A DNA stretch of 12,095 nucleotides from Acidobacteriota bacterium (GTDB lineage Bacteria > Acidobacteriota > Terriglobia > Terriglobales > Acidobacteriaceae). The stretch is from positions 1 to 12,095 of the forward strand of contig QIAR01000049.1 in assembly GCA_003225595.1 (NCBI GenBank), given 5' to 3'. Below the pieces are notes generated by a model that made no database searches, had not been told where the DNA came from, and saw only the letters and a program-made list of their open reading frames with translations. Positions within the stretch are counted from its first letter, which is position 1. Each line of letters opens with the position of its first letter. The translations under genes and the position numbers were made by a program. This document shows, piece by piece, positions 1 to 6,628 of the stretch.

Positions 1-263
1 CGCTAAGGAATTGAAGATTGACGATTTTCGATTGACGATGTTGGACCCGTCAGGCCCGACAACCCAAACGGTGAACGGTTCCCGCGTGGAACACTCCTGC
101 AAATCGGTGAAGTGTTCCACGTGGAACATATTGTCACCGCGATATTGCACGTACAGCTTCACTGCGTCCGAGAGCTCAGCCAGTTCTCGGTTCGACAGCC
201 CTGCGTTGCGAAGGACCCTATCCAGATGGGGCTGGCCCGGCCTTCGCACCAAAGTTATCTGCA
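1..263 (-). CDS. Partial hypothetical protein, 3' end outside the window
   Basis: A leftward open frame runs off the window edge without a stop. Translated from the TTG at about 263 it gives roughly 87 residues, including an alpha-helical-looking stretch (LSNRELAELSDAVKLYVQ) and then FHVEHF and FTVWVVGPDG. Codon third positions are mostly G or C and the residue mix looks like a real protein, unlike the opposite strand. The start is uncertain: TTG at 263 and a GTG a few codons later are both possible, I see no convincing ribosome site, and the frame stays open further upstream into repeat DNA, so the gene may have lost its 5' end. The last visible residues come from a short direct repeat (16-39), which suggests the true C-terminus is near the window edge. 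The family is not recognised. The FHVEH residues are simply the translation of the parS-like palindrome and need not be functional. Confidence 0.35.
16..39. repeat. Short direct repeat GATTGACGAT x2
   Basis: GATTGACGAT occurs at 16-25 and again at 30-39 with a TTTC spacer. Such 'attgacgat' runs commonly sit near gene ends in these genomes (from memory). No function is assigned. Confidence 0.5.
113..128. promoter_or_regulatory. parS-like ParB-binding palindrome
   Basis: TGTTCCACGTGGAACA is a perfect 16-bp inverted repeat. It differs from the widely conserved bacterial parS consensus (TGTTNCACGTGAAACA) only at the position needed to make it fully symmetric. ParB (Spo0J) binds such sites to partition chromosomes or plasmids. 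A degenerate partner lies 35 bp upstream, centre to centre, at 78-93; there the right half CGTGGAACA is kept and the left half is degraded. No parA or parB gene is in the window. The match is seen directly; ParB binding is inference, and a chance occurrence inside a coding frame cannot be excluded. Confidence 0.55.
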
Positions 264-345
264 AGGGTGCCCTGCCGCTAAAGGATACGCGCCGAACGTG
301 CGTTCTTGCTGGCAAAAAACGCGAGGCGTCGCACGGCGCGCCCGG

Positions 346-383
346 GTCCTTCGCTCGGCAAAGAGCGCCTCGTTTAGGATGAC
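346..383. repeat. Interspersed hairpin repeat, copy A
   Basis: The first of three same-orientation units that begin with a (G)TCCTTCG-like box and end with GGATGAC. This copy opens GTCCTTCGCTCGGC and ends TTTAGGATGAC, and its middle (GAGCGCCTC against the upstream GCGAGGCG) can pair. The units are non-coding; the long leftward frame across 255-899 is judged to be repeat-derived, not a gene. Confidence 0.5.
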
Positions 384-520
384 ATCGCCTGTTGGAGAGA
401 CAGGGCGGGAATGTTCATTCCGCCGGACCAACTGTAAAGTTAGGCCGAGCCTTTCTCGCTTGCGTGCCGTCCACTGGGACTCAATTTCGACCCGACCCTC
501 GATCCGGGAGACAGCAGCAG

Positions 521-574
521 GTCCCTCGACTCGCCTCGCCGCGCCAGCGCGTTTCGGGCAGCGCTCGGGATGAC
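521..574. repeat. Interspersed hairpin repeat, copy B
   Basis: Second unit of the same family: GTCCCTCGACTCGCC at the left and GCGCTCGGGATGAC at the right, with a GC-rich self-complementary centre (GCGCCAGCGC). Same orientation as copies A and C. Confidence 0.5.
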
Positions 575-772
575 GGAGATTTTGGCTTGGGCGGATATAA
601 GACAGATTCTCGATCCGCTTGCGTTCGAGACGGATTTGATTAGGATTTGGCCACGCTTGTTGGCGTCCAGAGGGCACCTTGGCGTGGCGCTGCTGCGGCA
701 AAGTTCTGAATAAGCGTTCGGTCAGAGCGATGGGGTGACACTTAGGCGGACCGTTCCCGGAACAAATGCATA

Positions 773-826
773 GATCCTTCGTTGGGAGTCGCTCGCAAGC
801 GAGCGACTCCGCTTCCTCAGGATGAC
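773..826. repeat. Interspersed hairpin repeat, copy C, with 12-bp perfect stem
   Basis: Third unit: GATCCTTCG at the left and CTCAGGATGAC at the right. The centre, 785-810, is a perfect palindrome, GGAGTCGCTCGC then AA then GCGAGCGACTCC. That is a 12-bp stem with a 2-nt loop, or a cruciform-capable site. There is no T-tract, so it is not a classical terminator. It resembles the extragenic palindromes that spread as small non-autonomous repeats. Confidence 0.6.
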
Positions 827-955
827 AAAAATGGCGGCCTGCGAAAAAATCGCAGATAAAGAGTTGAACTGCTGTTTCTGCGCGGACCACAGCGAACATT
901 ACGGGGGCACGGCTGAACAGGCTGCGGAAAAACGCCTGCGCGACAAATCGTTGCC

Positions 956-1018
956 ACAGCGGCTAAAGCCGTCAATTCGGAACGCTTTCGCGGCCCTGAA
1001 GGGCCGCTCTTCCACGGT
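956..1018. repeat. REP-like double-hairpin repeat
   Basis: Contains CGGCTAAAGCCG (960-971) and GCGGCCCTGAAGGGCCGC (990-1007), two separate hairpins about 20 bp apart, followed by CTCTTCCACGG. Repeats with 'GGCTAAAGCC' and 'GGGCTGAAGCCC' hairpins are abundant between genes in acidobacterial genomes (from memory). No U-tract follows, so a terminator role is unlikely. It abuts the broken end of the ISNCY element. Confidence 0.5.
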
Positions 1019-1019
1019 C

Positions 1020-2264
1020 CTACAGGCATGCGCTAGTTTGTCCGCAGTCCGGTAAAGCCAGAGGGTGTACGTATACGACAGGTACTGAAACAAAGCCTCT
1101 GTCGCAGCGTTTAAAAACTCTGCGCCACCCCAAACAGAGTTTTTCCGGAGCCTGTGAAGAGTGGATCGCGATCTCGCCCGCTTGGTTCTCCCGCACCAGC
1201 ACGCGGCTCCGGCTGGGTGCCCAGTGTTGACTCTGCCGTTCCAGTTGCAGCAGCCGGTTTTTATAGCGCACCACCCAGTCTTCACTGACCACGCGTTCCT
1301 CTTCCAGCCAGAACACTTCGTCGAGTTGCCGGGCCGTGGGTCGGGTGCGGTGATAATCGGCTTCGGCCGCAGCCGGCCGCGCGTAACGCCGGTTGTGCTC
1401 GGCGAGATAATGCTCGTCGAGATACGCGTTGGCTTGCTCGTAGTTGGCGATCCCGGCCAGCCGCAGCTTCTTCACCAGCCGATCCTGATGGGTGCCATGC
1501 GCGCGTTCCACCCGCCCCTTGGCCTGCGGCGAAGTGGCCGCGATAATGCGAATGCCCAGTTTCTCGCACATGCGCCCGAACTGCGTCACGCCGGGTTCTC
1601 CGCGCAGCCGCTCCTGCGCGTTGGGCGGCCGCACGTACACGTTCTTCCAGTCGGTGTAGAGCGCCCGCGGTACCCCGTAGCGCTCGATCCAGCGCAATAC
1701 ACCGGCCGCCGCCCAGATCGTTTCCTCTTCGGAAAACCGGCCCAGCGCCGTAGTCGTGGCGTCGTCGACCATGTGCATCAGACAGCCGCGCGGCCCACCC
1801 TCTTCCAGCCACTCATGAAAGCTCCCGTCCAACTGCACCAGTTCCCCGCAGTGGGCTTTGCGTTCCCGCCGCTGACGATACCGCTTGCGCCGCCGTTGTC
1901 TCTGCCACAGCCCGGCCTCACGCATCCAACGCCGCAGCGTCTCGGCATGCACTTCGAACCCGTCGTCACTGGCCAAATGCTCGGCCGCCAGCGTAGGTCC
2001 GAAATCTGCATAGCGGGCCTTCCCCTGTTGCAGCACCGCAGCTCGCCACTTCATCGGGTAGGCCCGGTTCGATCGCCGCCCGCAGTTGCCATGCTGCAGG
2101 GCCTGCGCGCCCCCCACCCCATACCGCGCCCAGATCCGCTTCGCTTGCCGATAACTCAGCTCCAGCAACTCCGCGGCTTCGCGCAACCGCAAGCCCCCCG
2201 CTTTCACTCGCCCCATCACCTCAACCCGACTCAGTTCCTGGCTGCTCAATCCCGTTCTCCCCAA
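1020..2264 (-). CDS. ISNCY-family transposase with foreign C-terminal tail
   Basis: A 414-residue protein that would cut and join DNA at the ends of its own element. An N-terminal helix-turn-helix lies at about residues 20-65 (LREAAELLELSYRQAKRIW), with a second DNA-binding region to about residue 120. A basic linker, QRQRRRKRYRQRRERK, comes next. An integrase-like catalytic core carries a D-D-E triad at D146 (QLDGSFHEW), D205 (LYTDWKNVY) and E253 (GRVERAHG). The C-terminal region with VVSEDWVVRYKNR is typical of the family. From about residue 369 (position 1160 downward) the sequence stops looking like a transposase: the last 46 residues come from flanking repeat DNA read in frame until a chance stop. 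The native C-terminus is therefore lost, and the protein is probably inactive or impaired. The family call is made from motif layout and length. Confidence 0.7.
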   Translation of the reverse strand: MGRTGLSSQELSRVEVMGRVKAGGLRLREAAELLELSYRQAKRIWARYGVGGAQALQHGNCGRRSNRAYPMKWRAAVLQQGKARYADFGPTLAAEHLASDDGFEVHAETLRRWMREAGLWQRQRRRKRYRQRRERKAHCGELVQLDGSFHEWLEEGGPRGCLMHMVDDATTTALGRFSEEETIWAAAGVLRWIERYGVPRALYTDWKNVYVRPPNAQERLRGEPGVTQFGRMCEKLGIRIIAATSPQAKGRVERAHGTHQDRLVKKLRLAGIANYEQANAYLDEHYLAEHNRRYARPAAAEADYHRTRPTARQLDEVFWLEEERVVSEDWVVRYKNRLLQLERQSQHWAPSRSRVLVRENQAGEIAIHSSQAPEKLCLGWRRVFKRCDRGFVSVPVVYVHPLALPDCGQTSACL

Positions 2265-2341
2265 TCGGTGTGCCTCCTGTCGCAGGCACTCTAAATGGGG
2301 ACATTTCTAATGTGGTCGCGAGGGGACAGTTTTAATGTGGT
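1161..2341 (-). mobile_element. ISNCY-type insertion sequence, left part missing
   Basis: The element is defined by its transposase gene and by its right-hand end. That end carries two direct copies of a 20-bp motif, GGGGACATTTCTAATGTGGT (2297-2316) and GGGGACAGTTTTAATGTGGT (2322-2341). No complementary copy of this motif occurs on the left between 880 and 1161, so the left terminus and the last part of the transposase gene are missing. I place the break near 1161 because transposase-like sequence stops there and repeat-type DNA begins. The exact outer right boundary is uncertain by a few bases. Confidence 0.6.
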
Positions 2342-2433
2342 TCAACAGATGTTCACGCGCGCTCGTTGGCAGGTCCTCAACCTGGTTCCAGATGGAAGCC
2401 AAAGCAAAAAAGCCTAAGGAGCTCGAACAAAAA

Positions 2434-2509
2434 CGCTGTACGCCTTGGGGCTGAACTCCCGGCCAGAGACTGATTCGCTGCGCAGCACAGGAAAGCCGCG
2501 CCCGTTGCC
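2434..2509 (-). pseudogene. Scrap of the P-loop ATPase gene (second copy)
   Basis: This 76-bp stretch matches 5051-5126 of the ATPase gene downstream with 7 mismatches, about 91% identity and no gaps. Both copies are on the minus strand. In the coding frame it reads NGNGRGFPVLRSESVSGREF, like the downstream gene, then runs into VRAP and a stop. Homology ends sharply on both sides. The rest of 2342-2658 shows no gene: left of the scrap is the ISNCY border, and right of it is the upstream region of the DUF1059 gene. The scrap shows that at least one more copy of this ATPase family once existed here, or was copied here by recombination. Confidence 0.75.
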
Positions 2510-2658
2510 GTTCCAGAGTTCACAGAGTTCACGGGGGTTGTATAGGACATGGGTGAATCAGTGTAGAATGCCATCCGCCCGGGAATCCAAACGGAAGTGC
2601 CGGTCAAATTGTCGGGTACCTAGAGCGAAGTGACTGGATGAACTGCAAGGAGATCAAT

Positions 2659-2841
2659 ATGGCCAAGGTAGTCAGCTGCAAAGATGTCGGCATGGACTGC
2701 GACTTTGTAGCGCATGGCGAGACTGAGCAAGACATTCTCGAACAATGCGCAGACCACGCCCGCACAGCCCACAACATGACTGAGATTACGGCGGAATTTG
2801 CCGAGAAGGTTCGGGCGGCTATTCGCGACGAGGCCGCATAG
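2659..2841 (+). CDS. DUF1059 family small protein
   Basis: A 60-residue soluble protein of unknown function. The start is set by an AAGGAG ribosome site at 2647-2652, six bases before ATG 2659; an in-frame ATG at 2638 lacks such a site. The sequence opens MAKVVSCKDVGMDCDF and continues with a helix ending in AEKVRAAIRDEAA. The layout, with Cys7 and Cys14 (a C-K-D-V-G-M-D-C spacing) and the later Cys30/His33, matches the DUF1059 family of about 55-65 residues as I know it. No signal peptide or membrane segment is seen. It is a single-gene unit: a terminator follows within 10 bases of the stop, and mobile DNA lies on both sides. A weak TAGAAT at 2564-2569 could be its -10 box, but no well-spaced -35 is seen. 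It is intact and is probably the only undamaged gene in the left half besides the IS1182 transposase. Confidence 0.8.
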   Translation: MAKVVSCKDVGMDCDFVAHGETEQDILEQCADHARTAHNMTEITAEFAEKVRAAIRDEAA

Positions 2842-2847
2842 AAAAGC

Positions 2848-2899
2848 GACGGCGAAGACACTCTTGGCTGCGAATCTTAAATGGCTCGCCGTCTTTTTT
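2848..2899 (+). terminator. Rho-independent terminator of the DUF1059 gene
   Basis: GACGGCGA (2848-2855) pairs perfectly with TCGCCGTC (2886-2893), immediately followed by six T residues (2894-2899). The inner AAGA/TCTT (2855-2858 with 2875-2878) can add to the stem. The loop is long, about 30 nt. It begins 7 bases after the stop codon. Confidence 0.65.
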
Positions 2900-2985
2900 C
2901 TTGGCCTGAACCGACCTAGAACCCTCGCCGCCGATTATGCTCGCCTTATCTTTCCAGGAGACTCTGGGGACTTGGGGGACTTCAG

Positions 2986-4302
2986 AGGCTGTGTCACAAA
3001 TCGACCCGTTTCTCCTAACCTCGGCGTTTGTTCAGGGCATTTCTCGTTGGCTGCAGGGTGAGATGCGGCCCTGGCCTCAGCTCTGCAACTGGTAGTAATG
3101 GGTTAAGTTGTAGCTCAGGGCGGCGAGCACCAGTTCCCCTGCCACCCCCGCCAGCCCGCGACGCAGGAACTGCCGCATCCCGCGTTGTTCTTTCAGCGTC
3201 CCGATCACCGGTTCTACAATTGCTTTGCGTTGCTGATAAATCTTCCTTCCCGCCGGGCGGCGTAGCTTCTGCCGCATCCGCCGCGTCTCCCGGTGGCGCA
3301 CCCGCGGTTTGCCGCCGGCGGCTTTCCCGGTGTTCAGTTCCCGCGCCAGATTCGAATCCGGGATATAGCCGTCCATACCTCTCGCCTGCAATGCGTCCAA
3401 GTTCTGCCCACTGTAAAATCCGCTGTCGGCCAGTACCTTCTCCGGCTGGGCCCGGCATTGCCGTTCCACCTCGGCTAGCATCGGCAGCAACGAAGCATTG
3501 TCGGTCGCATTCTGCGTCACCCGGACCGCCACGATAAAATGATCTTCACTCACCGCGATCTCTCTGCTGTAGCCTAAGCGAAACTTGCCGCCTCGCTCGC
3601 GCAGAAACCGCGCATCCGGATCGGTCTGCGATTGCTTGCCCGGCTTGCCCTCCTCCTCCTGCCGTGATTCCATCTGTTGGCGCAGCCGCTCCGCCTGCTC
3701 CGGGCTGACTTCCAGCCCCGGCTCTTGATCCGGATCTTCCCTCTCCATCTCCTGCCGCCAGCGCCGCACTTGCTGGCGATCCGCTTTCACCCACCGATCG
3801 GGCGAAGCGTTGGCCTTGATGCGCGTGGAATCAATCGCCACTCGCCCCAGTCGCGCCATCCCCGCTTTCCGCATCCACCCCAGCACCTGGGTGAACAACC
3901 CCTCGATCGCTGCTTGCTGCCGCCGCAAAAACTCGCTCAATGCCTCGTGATCCGGTCTGGCCCCACCCGCCAGAAATCGGAATCCCAAGTCTTCCTGAAT
4001 CCTCCCCTCCAACTTCCGGGTCGAGCGCACGTTCACCGCAAACGCGTACAGCCACACTTTCAACATCATTCTTGGGTTGTATGCTTTCTGTCCCTCCTCG
4101 CTGTAGGCGCGATCAAACCCGCTCAAATCCTGACCTTCGATCACTTCAGGGATCAAAAAGCACAAATGCCCCTTCGGCAACTCATCCCGCACATGACGGG
4201 GTAACAACTCCGCTTGCTCCGGCGCATAGGCAAAGTAGTTTGGCATACCTCTTCTTCGCCGATTTCCCACTTCCGTTCAAGTCCCAAGTTGTGACACAGC
4301 TT
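2986..4302 (-). mobile_element. IS1182-family insertion sequence, apparently complete
   Basis: Terminal inverted repeats are AGGCTGTGTCACAA at 2986-2999 and TTGTGACACAGCTT at 4289-4302, 13 of 14 positions matching. They enclose one transposase gene in a 1,317-bp element. Outside them lie CTTCAG (2980-2985) and CTTTAG (4303-4308), which could be an imperfect 6-bp target duplication. Both ends and an unbroken transposase are present, so this is the best-preserved mobile element in the window. It sits between the DUF1059 terminator and the 3' end of the ATPase pseudogene. Confidence 0.75.
3077..4270 (-). CDS. IS1182-family transposase
   Basis: A 397-residue DDE transposase that moves the surrounding element. 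The N-terminal domain (residues 1-120) has the family features NPRMMLKVWLYAF and ...RPDHEALSEFLRR. The catalytic residues are visible as D147 (AIDSTRIKANAS), D282 (LADSGFYSG) and E353 (KAIVEPVIGTLKEQRG). Between the first and second Asp lies a charged, coiled-coil-like insertion (residues 160-225, rich in Glu, Gln and Arg). The protein ends LVLAALSYNLTHYYQ, the usual helix of this family. The start could be the GTG at 4270 or the ATG eight codons later (MPNYFAYAPEQ); neither has a well-spaced ribosome site. Length and motifs fit an intact, possibly active enzyme. Confidence 0.8.
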   Translation of the reverse strand: MGNRRRRGMPNYFAYAPEQAELLPRHVRDELPKGHLCFLIPEVIEGQDLSGFDRAYSEEGQKAYNPRMMLKVWLYAFAVNVRSTRKLEGRIQEDLGFRFLAGGARPDHEALSEFLRRQQAAIEGLFTQVLGWMRKAGMARLGRVAIDSTRIKANASPDRWVKADRQQVRRWRQEMEREDPDQEPGLEVSPEQAERLRQQMESRQEEEGKPGKQSQTDPDARFLRERGGKFRLGYSREIAVSEDHFIVAVRVTQNATDNASLLPMLAEVERQCRAQPEKVLADSGFYSGQNLDALQARGMDGYIPDSNLARELNTGKAAGGKPRVRHRETRRMRQKLRRPAGRKIYQQRKAIVEPVIGTLKEQRGMRQFLRRGLAGVAGELVLAALSYNLTHYYQLQS

Positions 4303-4348
4303 CTTTAGCCCAGACAGGGGAAAGAGTATCGACCTTTGGAAATGATAC

Positions 4349-5748
4349 CTAGGAAATGAGCGGGCTCTCTGGGTTTATGGCTGACTCTTCACCCTTTTCA
4401 AAGTCCCCAGAGTCCTCCAAGTCCCCCGTGGCATCGCTGATCCCGCATCTTTCAAACAACCGCGAGAGTTTGGATCCCTCCGCAGCCCCGAGAACGTAGC
4501 TTCCGTGGCGCTTTTCAGTTTTGAGCCCAAGCTTCCGCCGAATGATTTGTGCAATCCAGTGCGGGGTAATTTTCCGCTCGTAATCTTCACCATGCTTTTC
4601 CGCGAATCGAGTGGTGATTTCCTTGATGGAGATGCCCGGTTCGTAAGCAGATTGTTCGAGCTCCCGGATAGTCTCCAAAACCTGGGCCTCCATGTCCATG
4701 TCCCGGTCAGCCACAAGCTCCCGGTGGTACTGTCGCATCAACTCACGTAGGCTGTTCCGGGCAGCGGGGTCATCAATCACGCTCAGGAGCGGCACGAAAA
4801 CCTGTGCTAGGCGCGGTTCAACTGAGCGGTCGGCGAGGGCCGGGTCGGCTTGGCATTTGCCCAGGTTCCGGAAGCGGAACATGAGGAGCTTGTTACGAAG
4901 CGCGCGGGGCTTCTGCCACGTACTCGTTGCCTAGATTGATCGGAACATCCTCCCGGAGCTTCCGTCCGCCCATCTCTTCGGTCAGACAGCGGCTCTCAAG
5001 CGCCCGATCCTGGAAATAACCGCGCGTGGCAATGAGTTTCGGTCCGAAGACGCTGTACGCTTTGGGACTGAACTCCCGGCCCGATACGGATTCGCTGCGC
5101 AGCACAGGAAAACCGCTCCCGTTGCCATTGTTAAGAATCTTGACCAGCTCGGCTTTCTCGTCGGAGAAGCGAAAGTCGCCCTCATCGACGATCAAGGTTT
5201 CTCGCATAGAATCGAGGATGCGAAAGAGCGGCGATACGGTAGAAGCGCCGCTGGCAAAGATCGGCTTGTAACAGAGTGACCCTACGGTGAGGAGAAAGCG
5301 AGTCTTACCTGAACCGGCATCGCCCCGCAAGCGAAGATAGGGCAGTTCGTTGAAGGCGTCGTATACCCAAGAGAAAAGTACGTAATAGCTCGCAATTTGC
5401 TCAAATAGCGGCGAAACATCCACATAGCAATGGATGAAGCTCTGGATTTCTTCTACCAGCTTTTGCTCGGATTCGTACTCGGCGGCTTCCAAGGGAAAGA
5501 GCACAACCTCGTTGCGCAGCAGGTTGTTTCCCGGCGAGTACGGCACTAAGCGCTGGCCTCCGGCGAGGAGATTCGGTTCGTAGCGAAGACTCGCGTCTTT
5601 TGTTACGCAAAAAGGTCGTCCGGTTCTCCTCCGGCCGATAGACCATCTCGGCAAGCGATCCGTCGGCCAGAATGGCCGATGCGGTTGGTTGAGCGTGCTC
5701 TTTCTCTTTTCTGACCTTCTCAACTTTCTGTTTGATCTCTTCGCTCAT
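4349..5748 (-). pseudogene. P-loop ATPase (helicase-like) of a primase module, two frameshifts
   Basis: Three consecutive frames join into one protein of about 465 residues. Residues 1-46 are read from ATG 5748. One extra base in the five-A run at 5609-5613 (five T on the coding strand) shifts the frame into the middle part. One extra base in the GC run near 4899-4905 shifts it again, where the read-through LRNKLLMFRFRNLG resumes and continues to the stop at 4349. The middle part holds a Walker A motif (GDAGSGKT) and a Walker B (LIVDEGD), followed by FSDEKAELVKILNNG. The last part ends in a winged-helix-like region (ISIKEITTRF...WIAQIIRRKLG). The start overlaps the primase stop as ATGA, so the two were translationally coupled. 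A helicase or loader role beside the primase is inference. The frameshifts may be real decay or sequencing errors in homopolymer-like runs. Confidence 0.75.
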
Positions 5749-6278
5749 GCTGCTGGTGACGCAATTTTGCGGAGCGCATCGAGTGCTTCCGGGAAGGTCA
5801 GACGCTCGATTCGCATGAGGAAGGTGATCACATCGCCGTAGGCCTGGCAGCCGAAGCAGTAGAAGCTCTGGCTCTCCGGATAGAGCACAAACGACGGGTG
5901 CTGATCCTCGTGGAATGGGCAGCGGGCGATAAACCTCTGCCCGTTGGGCTGGAGCTCCAGATACCGTCGCGCGATCTCCTCGATGCGGACACTCCGTTTC
6001 AGTGCTTCAATCTCACTCCGATTGTTGGGCACCGGACTCTGGCCTCTCGACTGCTGCGGCAACGGTAAAGGCAAAGGTTCCGCCTGTTGAAGCAATTCGA
6101 GAAACTCCCCTCGGCTCTTTTTGAGCCGGACAAAAAAATCCGTCACATCGGCGCTTTCTCCAACCTCCTCTGGCAACCTGACAATTCGCGCTTGCGGGAG
6201 GAGCCCTGCCACTTTCTCCGCTCCAACTTCTCCCGCCCGGTCGCGGTCAAAGCACACGTACACCGTGGGAATTTCACG
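5745..6278 (-). pseudogene. TOPRIM + CHC2 primase-like protein, N-terminus lost
   Basis: The visible part, about 178 residues, starts inside a TOPRIM domain (IPTVYVCFDRDRAGE, with the D-x-D metal-binding pair) that runs to ADVTDFFV. A Pro/Leu/Gln linker (PLPLPLPQQ) follows, then a C-terminal zinc-binding CHC2 domain. Numbered from the GTG at 6263, the ligands are C115, H118, C136 and C139 (CPFHEDQHPSF ... FYCFGC), exactly the C-x2-H-x17-C-x2-C spacing of DnaG-type primases. The domain order is the reverse of DnaG, where CHC2 is N-terminal. The coding frame has no true start: it continues upstream into IS3 sequence near 6278, so the first TOPRIM motif with its catalytic Glu is missing. It would make RNA primers for replication of a mobile replicon (inferred). 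It overlaps the ATPase gene by 4 bp. Confidence 0.75.
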
Positions 6279-6628
6279 AAATGGACGACCGATGGAGAAT
6301 GGCTACATGGAGAGTTTCAACGGGCGCTTCCGCGATGAGTGCCTGAACGAGAACTGGTTCAGCGATCTGGCCGACGCGCGGGAGAAAGTCGCACACTGGA
6401 AGCAGGACTACAACGAAAGGCGACCGCACAGTAGCTTGCAGTATCGTACACCAGTGGAGTTCGCCGCTCAGTCAGCAGCGAGCTTCTACAGAAATGATGT
6501 GGGGCAAGAGGCCTCAAACGCCGGCCCCTTGCCCCACACCCCCATCCCCGCCGCGGAGAAAGGCACGTGGGGCGAACAAAATCCGGAGAAAGTCTCATTA
6601 TCCCTGGACTAAAGACGGGGGCAGGTCA
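6279..6628 (+). mobile_element. IS3-family element, 3' remnant
   Basis: Only the right end remains: the last ~110 codons of the integrase-type transposase, then a right terminus reading GGGGGCAGGTCA (6617-6628), which on the other strand is the TGACCTGCCCCC kind of IS3 end. The left 70% or more is gone, replaced by the primase gene at about 6278. The junction position is accurate to about 10 bases. The right end lies exactly at the point where the small CxxC gene is cut. Confidence 0.65.
6283..6612 (+). pseudogene. IS3-family transposase OrfB, C-terminal fragment
   Basis: About 109 residues of an integrase-core (rve) transposase. The recognisable part reads RPMENGYMESFNGRFRDECL, which carries the catalytic Glu (in ESFNGR), followed by the family signature DYNERRPHSSLQYRTPVEFA. 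The two upstream catalytic Asp residues are missing, so the fragment is dead. A tail of about 45 less conserved residues follows to the TAA at 6610-6612. The frame stays open leftward into the primase region, but that part is antisense to the primase and is not transposase. Confidence 0.75.

Noticed and set aside
785..810. Perfect 12-bp-stem hairpin considered as a terminator
   Set aside because: No T-tract on either side and no gene ending nearby; treated as part of a repeat.
255..899. Leftward 214-codon frame across the repeat region
   Set aside because: It spans all three hairpin repeats, gives a Cys/Arg/Pro-rich translation (HPEEAESLACERL) typical of repeat-derived false genes, and has no ribosome site.
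320..1018. Possible CRISPR array from clustered repeats
   Set aside because: The units differ in length and core, spacing is irregular (about 175 and 250 bp), and there are no uniform spacers or cas genes.
1161..2294. Rightward 377-codon frame
   Set aside because: It is antisense to the ISNCY transposase, which has a clear catalytic triad; the rightward translation is Pro/Arg/Leu-rich with no motifs.
2538..2569. Promoter candidate TTGTAT/TAGAAT before the DUF1059 gene
   Set aside because: A spacer of 20 bases and a weak -35; kept only as a remark in the gene entry.
6121..6282. Rightward frame leading into the IS3 transposase fragment
   Set aside because: This portion is antisense to the primase TOPRIM region and shows no transposase likeness; the real fragment starts near 6283.
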